Shown here: positions 32,501 to 41,323 of the stretch, in pieces
Layout: every line of letters begins with the position of its first letter
Numbering within the stretch: position 1 is the stretch's first letter
Assembly: GCF_965363235.1 (NCBI RefSeq)
Contig: NC_134843.1
Coordinates: 47,921,535-47,985,534 of the forward strand
Reading direction: 5' to 3'
DNA: 64,000 bases
DNA from: Mytilus galloprovincialis
Lineage: Eukaryota > Mollusca > Bivalvia > Mytilida > Mytilidae
Notes under the pieces: model-generated
What the model saw: the letters and a program-made list of their open reading frames with translations, nothing else
Databases searched by the model: none
What the model was told of the DNA's origin: nothing
Program-made: the position numbers and the translations under genes

Positions 32501-35471
32501 ATCAGATTGAGTTATCTTTCTTTATTTGGGTGGGCTCTTTCTTTGGAGGATTATAAACAGTACGTAGAAGATGTAAATATAATCAACAATACGGCGGCCG
32601 ATTTTGTTATTTTTGTATCAAATATGAGGGCAGTCAATGACAAATACGTCTGAATTTGCTATTTATTTCATGGAGAACAAGTAAAACGATGTCTTCCACA
32701 AGTTGTTTGTGGTTTTCAACTTTCTGTCATTACGTTTTCTCCATGAAACTACGGTAAACATTGCGAATTGTGCCCAAGTTGTCGTACGCACATTTCTTCG
32801 AAGATAATTGCCGACTGACTGATTCTATTTGAATGAATTAATGTTGATGATCATTTATGACCCATCCGATTAACAGATTACCTACATGTATAACAACAGA
32901 TTATGACACCAGCTGTAACCGTTGATTAGCTTTGGGTCGTAAACAAAGTCATAAACTTTTAGCCAGGTAAAATTTAGTAATTAGCGGATCATATCAATAC
33001 GAACAAAATAATATACAATCGATCTTCAAAAAGGGCAGGGTGCCCTGGAAACCGTAAAAAGGGCATAGGGCGGGCGCTTCGCCCTCTGAAAACAGCCTAG
33101 CTGGAACACTGCATGCGTCTGTAGTTATTATTGTAAAAGTACGGATTTTGGTCATAGCTGGTCTGGTTCCGATCCGTAGTAAGTAAACGGTCAATGGCAG
33201 ACGAATGAAAGAAAATTTACAAAAAAAAAGGATGTTTGACAAGCTATTTGGAAAGGAATATGACTTTTTTAATGCAATAAATGGATTAAACATTTACTGG
33301 AGGCAACTTTTATCACGATTAAATGAAGTAACATTGACCGTAGTTAGTAAACGGTCAATAACGGATGAATGAAAGAAAATTTACAAAAATAAAAGATGTT
33401 TGACGAGCTATTTGGAAAGGAATAAAACTTTTTTAATGCAATAAATGGATTACCGGTAAACATTTACTGGAGGCAACTTTTATCACGTTTAAATGAAGTA
33501 ACACACTTATTTTGCTGCCGATAGTTAGATTGATGTAAGTTCTCGAGTTCATTGTACATGTAGGTCACAAGTACCAGAGGAGTATGAAGGGATAACAAAG
33601 TTGTCTTTTTATTAAATAATCTGCTACACACTGTAAAGGACAATACCTCAACCTTTTTTCTTAGAAAATGAATCTTTTAGGCCACACCAATTTGATTCCT
33701 TGTTCGACGGACCCGCCCGCACCTATTTTTTTCAAAACAGAATTTTTTTATTTTTTTTATATTCCCGCTTCCCGCATCTGGAAATGCAATCATGTCCATT
33801 TCCCGCACTGTTTTTGTTGTAAATATTATAAAAAGATATCAACATTTGTTTTTAAAATCACAGTCTAACCTGTATATAACGATTTTAAACATAAAAGCAC
33901 CCCACCTCACTGTGTAAATATCTGTGAGAATATTTGTTTCAGCTCCGATATAAATTTATAAATTAACAGCAGAAATACCTGTAAAGTACAAAAAATTGGT
34001 TTCTTTCCCCCTTACTTATATTCCCTATCAAAAAATGTTCATTGTTAGAATAAAGTACGAAGAACTTCTGAAGGATTTGCCTTCAACTGCAATTATATTG
34101 TATGCTGGCAAAACAAAACTATCCATAGCCGCAGCATGTTTATGCACCTGTCCTGATTGATTCAGGGGCCTGTCGTTCAGCAGTTATCGTTTCATGTTTG
34201 TTGATGGTGTTCATTGGTATTTTCCCGTTTGGATGAATTAGATCGTTGGTTTTCCTGTTCGAATTGTGTACGCTAATAATTTTGGGGTCCTTTATAGCTC
34301 TGTTTGGTCTGTATCAAAGCCCTGTTAAAAAGGCCGTACTTTGACCTGTGTTTGTTATTATCAGGTTGAGAACAACCCTCCCTCAGACAAGGGGTCATTT
34401 TACTGTTTTACTGATGAAGAAAAAAAATTAGAAATACCAAGGATATGTATAGTTCTTCTATACAAAACCTAAAAGAGGGGTCCACTTATTTTGAATAATA
34501 TTAAACTGTAATAAAGTAAATGTGTTAATTTAACATGGTTAAAGTCCAGGAATATTACAAAATTCCTGGACATGTTTTGACCATTTAATACCAGATAGAT
34601 ATATAGTTCTTTGAGAAAATATGAGCCCTTTTGTACAAACAAATATATTATAACTTATATTGATCCCTCATAAAACATGTAAAAGGGATATTTATAACAT
34701 TAAGGGGTTGCCCCCAAACTGATTATGACTTGGATGGAGAATTGTCTCATTTCAGTCACACATTTTGTCTATGTTTGTATACCTTGCCGACTCTAAATAA
34801 AGCTAATTTATTATTTATTATTACATACATAGACCAGATTTAATTATTTCTTGGTAAACAAGGAAAAAAATACTTCTGAAATTAAAGAAATGTCAAAGTA
34901 CAAGTGATAAATCAAGTTTTAATGTTGTCAAAACCTACTATTTTATGTTTACAAAAAAAAATTATAATCGCTCGCCTTTACTTTTCAAGCTTCGCCTCAA
35001 AAATTTGCAAATTAAATATTTTTTCATTAAAATTTTCAAATCGCTCGCTCGCCCCAAATTTTGGAGTCCAAAAATCCGTAGAACAAGAAATTAAATTGGT
35101 GTGGCCTTATGTCTGAATTTCTTTATATATCAATAAAAAAATTGATGTTTCATCAGTTTTCTAATTATCACCGATCCCATTTCCGCTCTCAATACGGAAA
35201 GCTGGTCAACATTTTTTTTTATTTACAAATATATACATGAATCTGTATAAATTTGTTTTTGTCAACGTGCTTCAACTTGATATGACCGGTGAAAAATCTT
35301 GGTTTTTTTTATTTTTCTTACATCGCACTTACCATAACTCCTATAAACAACGAAAAGTGGAGGGATTACTGTAACAAACAACACCACAACTAGAATTATA
35401 GATGCCTTTGAACAGATATGGGTTTTGTAACGTCGAAGTTCTGGATGAGAAAATACTTCGTACACCGCCAT
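11343..35471 (-). CDS. TMEM231: Transmembrane protein 231, seven coding exons (whole gene span)
   Basis: Join of minus-strand exons 35471-35333, 25925-25759, 21303-21175, 17113-16970, 16129-16048, 12544-12439 and 11508-11343: 933 nt, 310 residues, close to the roughly 316 of the human protein. Every junction has GT-AG ends and the phases agree. TMEM231 is a two-pass membrane protein of the ciliary transition zone (MKS/B9 complex) that helps form the ciliary diffusion barrier. Visible features are a first membrane segment at about residues 24-43, a D-x-N-x-D-G acidic loop at about 107-115, an N-glycosylation sequon at N247, a second membrane segment at about 267-283, and a short basic tail. 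From memory, similarity to human TMEM231 runs through every exon and is strongest at the N-terminus (VYEVFSHPELRRY), the REEDWNRDGK stretch and the C-terminal GFW...WIQYVS helix. The ATG at 35471 is chosen because the protein then starts MAVYEVFSHP, like the family. Introns total about 23 kb and are full of mobile elements. UTRs and promoter were not resolved. Confidence 0.95.
12439..12544 (-). CDS. TMEM231: TMEM231 exon 6 (residues 221-255 plus two bases)
   Basis: 106 nt. The acceptor follows a T-run (CAG at 12547-12545). The donor GTATCC at 12438-12433 is not a strong consensus but is the only one that joins in phase to exon 7. It encodes VTTYLQAPYTSWITGRGAGQ then PFVISANITYPEERY, which matches human [26 protein letters not shown]. 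It contains the NIT sequon. Confidence 0.93.
12618..13583 (+). mobile_element. Diverged family A copy (5' end missing), TMEM231 intron 5
   Basis: Interior blocks (AAAGAGCAATAACTCC, GAAGACTC) and the family-A end GGACGCCAAGTGATGAGAAA with TTCACTTGGCTCTTTGTGCC. It is much more diverged than the other copies and lacks the palindromic head, so it is probably an old insertion. Confidence 0.6.
14303..15490. mobile_element. 1.2-kb insertion with short terminal inverted repeats
   Basis: Interrupts family E exactly between GATGACA and CCTGCCAG, a sequence that is continuous in copy 1 and neighbouring units. Ends GTTTCCGCTGG (14303-14313) and CCAGGGGAAAC (15476-15486) are inverted with one mismatch. 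GCGAAA motifs cluster near both ends. No target duplication is evident and there is no coding capacity. Confidence 0.6.
15333..15354. repeat. Poly-G run
   Basis: About 22 consecutive G, inside the 1.2-kb insertion. Likely a length-polymorphic site. Confidence 0.9.
16048..16129 (-). CDS. TMEM231: TMEM231 exon 5 (residues 194-220 plus one base)
   Basis: 82 nt with acceptor CAG at 16132-16130 after a T-rich tract and donor GTAAAT at 16047-16042. It encodes TPVVNSASVYAKDYEFSKIF then KEYTARN, aligned with human AYDYDLTHIVAAYQERN. It is too short to stand out as an open frame, so it was placed by homology and phase. Confidence 0.92.
16970..17113 (-). CDS. TMEM231: TMEM231 exon 4 (residues 146-193)
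   Basis: 48 codons, phase 0, acceptor TTTTCAG before 17113 and donor GTAGGT at 16969-16964. It encodes RYSTFTMECMAYIYHDSAKA then GSKYEVFGDLKMSQRTPLAH and RGTDDRFD, matching the human GSQLYVNGDLRLQQKQPL...GGLDARYN region. This is the middle of the luminal or extracellular domain. Confidence 0.94.
17327..19204 (+). mobile_element. HINE/pearl-like element, family A copy 4 (501-bp internal duplication)
   Basis: Head AGGCTCTCAAGAGCC and GCTCACCT, terminal CTTGTCCCTTCGGGACAGGT then GAGCT. The terminal hairpin stem has compensatory changes relative to other copies (GTCCC pairing with GGGAC instead of GGCCC with GGGCC). A GACGACGACAGACGACGG stretch precedes it. An interior block of about 500 bp is duplicated almost without change. 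Confidence 0.85.
18060..19061 (+). repeat. 501-bp near-identical tandem duplication inside family A copy 4
   Basis: CTCCTAAAGG at 18171 recurs at 18672, with nearly identical sequence for about 500 bp on each side of the junction. The low divergence means the duplication is younger than the split between family A copies. Confidence 0.85.
21175..21303 (-). CDS. TMEM231: TMEM231 exon 3 (residues 103-145)
   Basis: 43 codons, phase 0 at both ends, acceptor CAG at 21306-21304 and donor GTAAGT at 21174-21169. The peptide begins SREEDWNRDGKADGLDLHLE and ends KLILIFQYKLF. The D-x-N-x-D-G-x-x-x-D pattern (D107, N109, D111 and a later acidic residue) resembles a calcium-binding loop and is conserved in the human sequence as I remember it (REEDRNQDGKTD). 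Calcium binding itself is not shown. Confidence 0.95.
22056..23504 (+). mobile_element. HINE/pearl-like element, family B with seven 160-bp units
   Basis: Head with GCTGCGCTTTAGCGC palindrome and ATACGCCCG (22079-22087). Seven copies of a 159-162 bp unit (GAAAGGGAGCTTAC at 22382, 22543, 22703, 22864, 23026, 23185 and 23345), then a GGAC microsatellite (about 23434-23463), GGTATACCATAATACGTCCC, and CGGGCGTAT (23492-23500), the reverse complement of the subterminal ATACGCCCG. It lies in TMEM231 intron 2. Confidence 0.85.
22165..22179. repeat. Poly-C run
   Basis: Fifteen consecutive C near the head of the family-B element. Confidence 0.9.
24060..25758. other. TMEM231 intron 2, distal part
   Basis: AT-rich intron with no recognised repeat family or gene. 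Exon 2 follows at 25759. Confidence 0.6.
25759..25925 (-). CDS. TMEM231: TMEM231 exon 2 (residues 47-102)
   Basis: Acceptor TTTTCAG ends at 25926 and donor GTAAGA begins at 25758. Together with the base carried from exon 1 the 167 nt give 56 codons. The peptide starts GFWLKEGFYEETPDIEFKRQ and ends NLRVPLIQ, which aligns end to end with the matching human segment (GFWLKRSSYEEQP...LRVPLVS) as I recall it. This is the start of the extracytoplasmic domain. Confidence 0.94.
25985..26165 (+). repeat. Dispersed repeat R1
   Basis: Block from GATGTGGTATGAGTGCCAAT to about 26165, including CAGCAAGCTATAAAGGGTAC. It is the longest forward copy of the repeat also seen at 6575 and, reversed, at 34130 and 60519. 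It begins 60 bp upstream of TMEM231 exon 2. Confidence 0.65.
26166..28150. other. TMEM231 intron 1, part without recognised elements
   Basis: No gene or clear repeat, except a stretch at about 26845-26965 (TTTTTCGCTTCGGCCATGGC) that resembles repeat R2. Short open frames here have no recognisable similarity. Confidence 0.5.
28155..29046 (+). mobile_element. HINE-like element, family C with five 161-bp units
   Basis: AAGAACC starts units at 28227, 28388, 28549, 28710 and 28871, exactly 161 bp apart. A GCCCGCCCGGCCGCCCGACC microsatellite follows at about 29010-29045. The head is AACAAGAGGTCGGACATCAC. It lies in TMEM231 intron 1. Confidence 0.8.
29619..29643. repeat. 10-bp-arm perfect hairpin
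   Basis: AATTGCTTCC and GGAAGCAATT separated by 5 nt, next to the left end of the TA-flanked MITE. Confidence 0.85.
29648..30052. mobile_element. MITE with 23-bp perfect terminal inverted repeats, TA ends
   Basis: Arms 29648-29670 and 30030-30052 are exact inverted repeats (TAAGGATGTACTTAGGTGAG then GTT). The outer TA on each side fits a TA target duplication of Tc1/mariner type. It is 405 bp, non-coding, and lies in TMEM231 intron 1. Confidence 0.8.
30255..30284. repeat. 12-bp-arm perfect hairpin
   Basis: GGCTGTGGGTAA and TTACCCACAGCC with a 6-nt loop. Confidence 0.88.
30603..30712 (+). repeat. Dispersed repeat R3
   Basis: AAGGCCAACCTTAAAAATAT, GTTTGTTTGCAGTTTTCCGA and GGTCGGTAGGTAGG followed by an ATTTTATTTT stretch. 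Related copies are at 46278 (same strand) and at 32130 and 47850 (opposite strand). Confidence 0.6.
31416..31469. repeat. 12-bp-arm perfect inverted repeat with 30-nt loop
   Basis: ATTGCAATGAGT at 31416-31427 and ACTCATTGCAAT at 31458-31469. The loop contains GGGGCAGCCCCCC. Confidence 0.85.
31623..31987. repeat. 365-bp inverted-repeat (foldback) unit
   Basis: TGTTTACAGATATCCATGAA (31623) and GTCACGGAGGAGT (31650-31662) recur as reverse complement at 31955-31987. One base differs and 6 nt are extra on the left arm. Confidence 0.75.
32130..32240 (-). repeat. Dispersed repeat R3, reverse copy
   Basis: GGTCGGTCGGTAAACTGCAA and ACAAACAATATTTTAATTTA are the reverse complement of the 30603 copy. 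Confidence 0.6.
32266..32301. repeat. 36-bp perfect palindrome without loop
   Basis: CAAAATACCTAAACATAT followed by its exact reverse complement, centre at 32283/32284. A diverged TGTACATG...CATG hairpin lies just to the left. Confidence 0.92.
33174..33500 (+). repeat. Two 164-bp tandem units
   Basis: CCGTAGT at 33174 and 33338, with shared AAACGGTCAATRRC and GGAGGCAACTTTTATCACG segments. One 5-bp insertion in the second unit. It lies in TMEM231 intron 1, next to the Harbinger-like element. Confidence 0.8.
34130..34345 (-). repeat. Dispersed repeat R1, reverse copy
   Basis: GGGGCCTGTCGTTCAGCAGT and GGTCCTTTATAGCTCTGTTT on the plus strand are the reverse of the R1 segments at 26100-26165 (CAGCAAGCTATAAAGG). 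It is probably nested in the Harbinger-like element. Confidence 0.55.
34544..34571. repeat. 10-bp-arm perfect hairpin
   Basis: GTCCAGGAAT and ATTCCTGGAC with an 8-nt loop. Confidence 0.85.
35333..35471 (-). CDS. TMEM231: TMEM231 exon 1 (residues 1-46 plus one base)
   Basis: Starts at ATG 35471-35469 and ends before a consensus GTAAGT donor at 35332-35327, leaving one base of the Gly47 codon. It encodes MAVYEVFSHPELRRYKTHIC followed by a hydrophobic helix (about residues 24-43) and RSY, the first membrane anchor. An in-frame TTG two codons upstream is not a likely start. Confidence 0.95.
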
Positions 35472-35477
35472 TTTCAA

Positions 35478-36794
35478 ACAAAGCAGGAACGACGTGAATA
35501 AGATATAACATAAATGAATTATTAATAAAAAAAAAATATGTGCCTTATTTTCTGTGTATAATCATGATTGATTACTGGTATTTTTTGCATCATGAGTAAA
35601 TTGATGAATTTTTATTTATAAAATTGTTTTTATCGACCCTTTCGCCACTTAGCTCAGGGTGAATAAAAGTAAAGCAGTACGTGAACCTATTTTTCAGATA
35701 AACTGGAATCCGCTTGTAATTTACGCTACACTTGAACAAAGTATAGTTTAGTAGTCAGTCGAGAAGCAGCTTATTTTTTAAAGGCATACGAGTCATCATA
35801 AGGAACTACAAGAGACCAGAAACAGGATCCATAACCAACAACATGAGACGTCAGCTAGAAATTGACGAACGCTAAATAGAAGAAAGTTAAGAAGACACAG
35901 CCTCCGTCTGATCCTGATATACATGACAAGGTATATGACAAGGTGGTTGAGGGTCTGGTGTCGACTCTACCAGCCGACAACAACTTTGTTACTCCATCAT
36001 GAAGACCGAAAAGGACAACCAAAGCCAAAAACATTTGCTTATTGTGAAACAAACAATATAATATTGAACGGCAAGTAAAACAAAAGAGGGCTTTAAGGGC
36101 ATACGATACAGTTTCGATCCCATACAAGCTATTTTTCACCTTAGCAATTCAGATTTGTAATAAAAAAATATATATACCTCAATGTACAACTTCAAGAGAT
36201 AAACTAAGGGGTCGAAATTTTAGACATTTACTCTAAAAAATATGTGTTTATATTTCTATTCTTAGGATAGACACACCTGATTTTTTTATTTCTCGGCGAC
36301 AGATAAACACAAGCGGAATTTTGTAGAAACACTATCATGCCAAAATCTTTTTAAATAAACTTGCTCTTCAGTTCTTTGACGGATAATTAAGTGCCTTGAT
36401 TTTTAACAATTTTCAGGATAATAGGAAACTGAACCGGCATTTTTTGCTGAACATTATAGCAGTTTTATTATTTTTTCAAAGTTGACTTTTTCATTAGAAT
36501 TGGTACAAATAATCTACATACGTAATAAAAACTAAAGCCAATTTTAAAAAGAGGGGTCCATGTACACTTTTTCAAATTAAATCAGTTTTAATCTTATTGC
36601 CCGTTATGCCAGACAGCCACAATAAAAACACTCATTCTTTGTAGAATCAATCAGCTGCCATAGAAGGTAGTGCATGCTGATTCTGTAGAGGAATTCAATA
36701 TAAATTATCTAGAGTTCATGCAAGATTTAGATATAAATTCAACAGAAACAATAAAAGAACTCCTATTAACATTGAGTCATTTTCAATTCTCCAA
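35478..36794. other. Upstream flank of TMEM231 and intergenic DNA
   Basis: The TMEM231 promoter and 5' UTR should be near 35472-35700, but no core promoter element or X-box-like RFX site was recognised. 35700-36150 looks like an interspersed repeat (GGCATACGATACAGTTTCGA) with no gene. Confidence 0.4.
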
Positions 36795-38012
36795 ACTAGA
36801 GGCTCTCAAGAGCCTGTGTTGCTCACCTTGGTCTATGGGCATATCAAACAAAAAACACTCCCCAACACTGTAGAAGATATTGTATTTCTGATCTTTTAGT
36901 CTGTTTAGTTTCTTTGACTTGGCCAAGTTTGGTTAAATTTGTCTCAGTAGTTTCAAGAGAAGAATTTTGTAAACGATTACAAAACTGATTGTCAAAAATT
37001 TACTATGAAGGACAATAACTCCTAAAGGGGTCAAATAACCATTTTGATGTTGAATTTTTTATAGATCTTACACTGTTGAACAATTTTTCTGTTTATAGTT
37101 TATCTCTATCTATTACAATATTCAAGATAATAATAAAAAACTGAAAAATTTCTTTAAAATTACTTATTATAAGACAGCAACCCATCAACAGGTTAACTGA
37201 TGCGTCTAAAAATTTCAGGACAGATAGGTCTTGACCTGATGGACATATTCATTACTTGTCAGATTTGCTTGACATGCTTTAGTTTCAGAGATATAAGCCA
37301 AAAACTGCATTTTCCCCCTATGTTCTATTTTTAGCCATGTCAGTTACTTGATTGATAGGCGGGGTCATCGGATACATTTTTAAACTAGATACCATAAGGA
37401 TGATTTAGGTCAAGTTTGGTTTCATTTGGCCCAGTAGTTTCAGAGGAGAAGATTTTTGTAAAAACTTGCAAAAAATTAAGAAAAGTGTGAAAAGTTGACT
37501 TTAAAGGGCAATAACTCTTAATGGGATCAATTGACCATTTTTGTCATGTTGACTTATCTGTAGATTTTATTTTGCTGAACAATTTTGCCGTTTACAGTTT
37601 CTATGAAAATATTCAAGATACAGTAATAACTAAAAACTGCAAAATTTCCTTAAAATTACCAATTTAGGAGCAGCAACCCAACAACGGGTTGTCTGATGAG
37701 TGAAAATTTCAGGGCAGATCTTATTCTGATGTTTTTTTTTTACCTCGCGTCAGATTTGCTCTAAATCCTTTAGTTTCAAGGGTATAAGCCAAAAACTGCA
37801 GTTTAACCCTATGTTCTATTTTGAGCCATGGCGGCCATCTTGGTTGATGGGCGGGGTCATTGGATATATTTTTAAAACTAGATACCACTGTAAGGATGAT
37901 TTAGGCTAAGTTTGGTTTCATTTGGCCCAGTTGTTTCAGAGGAGAAGATTTTTCTAAAAGTTAACGGACGACGACGGACGCCAAGTGATGAGAAAAGCTC
38001 ACTTGGCCCTCT
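36795..38012 (+). mobile_element. HINE/pearl-like element, family A copy 5 (3' end truncated)
   Basis: ACTAGAGGCTCTCAAGAGCC head and diverged interior blocks, then GGACGACGACGGACGCCAAG and CTCACTTGGCCCTCTG. It stops before the second half of the terminal hairpin and lacks AGGTGAGC, so the end is lost. Confidence 0.8.
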
Positions 38013-39177
38013 GTTAACGACGGCGTATCTGACGTTTACTTGAAGACACACGTTTAAGAAAATGTAAATGGGATAATGTACTAAATGAGTCATTTGAAAT
38101 ATCTACCACCCCCTTTTTGTCTAGACCATTATTAGGAAAGAAATACGGCTAGTTGCAGCTAAGATTGAAATATGTTGCCACAACGTACGTACGGGTTTCA
38201 CTCCATCTCGTCGAGAGCTATATATATATGTTCCCAACAATCTAGCTAATAGTTACTAAACTGAGGGTTTATTACAAAACATGCAGTGTAAACTTATATG
38301 AAAACAGTTTATATATCATTTTTTTTTTGCCAATACCTTCTCTGAGGAAATTTTGCAAATTGTGTACTATATGAGGGTTTTAAACCTAATACATCGTATG
38401 CTAACCTCTGAAAGACAAGCTTCTTTTGTTACGTATTATGTCTGTTTGTGTTTTAGTGTTCAGTGTTGTTTTTTTCAAAAAAGGAGGATGCCTTGGGGAA
38501 AAAAAATCAAATGATAAACATATTAAGCTATACAATGCGAAATACTTTCATTGTTAAGTAAATAGGCAACAACTTGTTTGACATTCATTTGAATGAAAGG
38601 AGATGCAAGGTATACATCAATAAAACAGCTAGCCAACACCACAAAATGTTACGAAATGGAATTCGCTGTTGGTTTTTTTTTTTTATAACTTCGCGATGGT
38701 AACGATTAAAATATACACCACTTATCACCATCTTCCACGTGCAAGGGGTGGAGTTTAAAAAAGAATCGGACTATTGATGATATGAGAAAAGAAATAATCA
38801 AGAAACAATGAGATTCGTTTTCCTGTCTGGTCATTTTCCTCTTCGTTTAGTTTTTGCTTATCTGTATTTGTCTCCACAGAAAAGGTAAGACTTACGTAGA
38901 GGTGCGCTAATTTCACAAAATTATGTGTGAGTTAATTCCTATGTGTTTCGCTTGACACCAAGAAGATTTATAATTCGGACCCGTTCACAAGCAAAGAACA
39001 TACAAGAAAGTGTTACACATGTTAAACACAATAGTTCCAACGCGTAGCTGTATAGTTTTGTCCAAAAGTAAAAGAAAATGGGTAATCAATTGATGTCAAA
39101 TGAAAAGCTCCACGTCTTAGGACCTATTATGGAAGTTTCTTAAGAATAATAAAATAGATATAATATTATATATACAC
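38013..39177. other. Unannotated intergenic stretch
   Basis: No gene or repeat recognised. AT-rich. Confidence 0.5.
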
Positions 39178-39235
39178 TAGAACACACCCGTGATATCGCG
39201 GGTCCGTGACTGAATTAAAGTATATAACTATGCGT
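39178..39235 (+). repeat. Head of dispersed repeat R4
   Basis: CTAGAACACACCCGTGATAT followed by CGCGGG. The same head is at 40895 and 53689. Confidence 0.7.
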
Positions 39236-40600
39236 AAGCCTTATTTTAGTATTGGTATTGTCATCTGATAAAGTCGTGCCGATTATAAGATACACAGTTT
39301 TCTCTGCTTTCAAATCTTTCTGTTTGAACCCGTCGACCTGGAACTTTTCAATTATTGGTAATATCCAGGTCCTGGAATTGAGTATTTTTTAATCAACAGC
39401 ATTGTCCAATAAAGTTGAATTCTTTGATTCGCTGTTTTACGTCATGCCCGCTAACAAATTGAAAACTGTACCTATACGCCTTATTTTAAGTCCAAATTTT
39501 TAGTATTCGTATTGTTATCTTAGAAAGTCTTACTAATTAAAAAAACTACAATAGGGAACAATTTCACAATGATTAAATTTAGTTGTGTCGACCCTGTGAT
39601 TATGACCCGTGTATATAGCAAAATCAAATACACCGTTTGGTGGTGTGCCTGTCAGATGCGGAACGTACAGATAAGGTAATAGGTAACAGGTGAATATACT
39701 ATTGGTATCGGTATCGAATTCGACCCGGAACTTGTTAATTATTGGCAATATCAATTATGTGGAAAACAATGGGTCTGGAGTGGTGTAATTTTTAATCTAC
39801 ACCATTGTCCTATATTAGCTATATATAAAGTTGAATTCTTTGATTTGTCGTTTTTACCCGATGCCGGCTGATAAATAGGACCTCGTTATTTTAGTATTAT
39901 TGATGCGCAAGCCTTATTTTAGTATCAGTATTGTCATCTGATAAAGTCATGCCGATTATAAGATACACAGTTTTCTCTGCTTTCAAATCTTTCTGTTTGA
40001 ACCCGTTGAACTGGAACTTATCAATTATTGGTAATATTAATTATTTGGAAAACAAAAGGTCCTGGAATGGAGTATGTTTTAATCAACAGCATTGTCCTAT
40101 ATTAGTTATAAATAAAATTGAATTCTTTGATTCGCTGTTTTACGTCATGCCCGCCAACAAATTGAAAACTGTACCTATACGCCTTATTTTTAGTCCAGAT
40201 TTTTAGTATTCGTATTGTTATCTTAGAAAGTCTTACTGATTAAAATACTACAATAGGTAACAATTTGACAATTTAGTAGTGTCAACCCTGTGATTATGAC
40301 CCGTGTATATAGCATATTAATCCTGAATACACCGTTTGTTGGTGCGCCTGTCAGATGCGGAACGTACAGATAAGGTAATAGGTAACAGGTGAATATACTA
40401 TTGGTATCGGTATCGGACTCGACCCGGAACTTCTTAATTATTGGCAATATTAATTACGTGGAAAACAAAAGGGCCTGCAGTTGTGTAATTTTTAATCTAC
40501 ACCTTTGTACTATATAAGTTATATATAAAGTTGAATTCTTTGATTCATCGTTTTTACGTGATGACGGCTGACAAATTGGACCTCGTAATTTTAGTATTAT
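39236..40600 (+). repeat. Higher-order repeat A-B-A-B, about 680-bp period
   Basis: GTCATCTGATAAAGTC at about 39260 and 39933, and CCTCG at 39881 and 40581, define two long units. Each long unit consists of two related halves of about 340 bp sharing AAAGTTGAATTCTTTGATT and a TTATTGGYAATAT block. The repeat was built by an initial duplication, divergence, then a second duplication. Confidence 0.75.
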
Positions 40601-40894
40601 AGATATGAAATGATGACTGGGGTCATATTTGCCTTGTTGCCCAGATCGGAAGTACCTGTTTTTATATTATCCAACTTTCGGGAACCAGTGCGCTCTATTA
40701 TGTAATATGTGTTTTTTTCAGCACAGTTCATAAAACAACATGACCCTCACACTTTATCACAATTCCCTGTTCAATAAAAAGTAATATTCGGTATATATTT
40801 TCAATCCATTCATCTTTTTGTCATGACTAATACAATCTACTTTTGGTCCCAGATGCATATCAAAGACTACTAGATTTTTAAAATAAATTATTAC

Positions 40895-41048
40895 TAGAAC
40901 ACACCCGCGAAATCGCGGGCATATACAGCTTGTGAACTGTTGCAGGATGATGTTTTGTAAAAGATATTATATGTATGGAGAATTTCATAAAAGGTATCAA
41001 AAGCTTTCCCCTTTTTTCCACAGTCCGATATTTGTTTCCTTTCTGTTC
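40895..41048 (+). repeat. Dispersed repeat R4, second copy
   Basis: TAGAACACACCCGCGAAATC then GCGGGCATA and GATGTTTTGTAAAAGATAT. It is continuous in the copy at 53689 and here is broken by the MITE that follows. Confidence 0.65.
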
Positions 41049-41323
41049 AGGTGGTACCTAACACTTTAACTAAAATTAATTTGGCTCGTTTAATTTTCTT
41101 AAAATTTTGACGAAGTATTTACTTTGACCCTTTGACAAAAATATAAGAATTTCAAAAAATTTGAACCAACCGTTTAATCAGAAAAAATACACTGGTGACA
41201 TAGCAGTTTGACATACACCTTTTTTGATCATTGAGAAGCTAAATATTCCCTTATGAACACAACGTCATTAAAACGTTCTGCTGATTTTACAGAGTTATCT
41301 CCCTGTTGTGTTAGGTACCACCT
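41049..41323. mobile_element. 275-bp MITE with 16-bp perfect terminal inverted repeats
   Basis: AGGTGGTACCTAACAC at 41049-41064 and its exact reverse complement at 41308-41323. No clear target duplication and no coding capacity. Confidence 0.8.

Larger units (their letters stand above)
33680..35106. mobile_element. PIF/Harbinger-like non-autonomous element, TTA target duplication
   Basis: Arms 33680-33705 and 35081-35106 are 26-bp inverted repeats with two mismatches, starting GGCCACACCAATTT. The flanks are TTA on both sides. A TTA/TAA target duplication is the signature of PIF/Harbinger transposons. It is 1.43 kb without a transposase and contains a reversed R1 repeat. It lies in TMEM231 intron 1, about 230 bp from exon 1. 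Confidence 0.7.

Noticed and set aside
35855..36139. 94-codon minus-strand frame upstream of TMEM231
   Set aside because: It lies in what looks like an interspersed repeat (GGCATACGATACAGTTTCGA). It has no recognisable domain and no splice link to TMEM231 exon 1.
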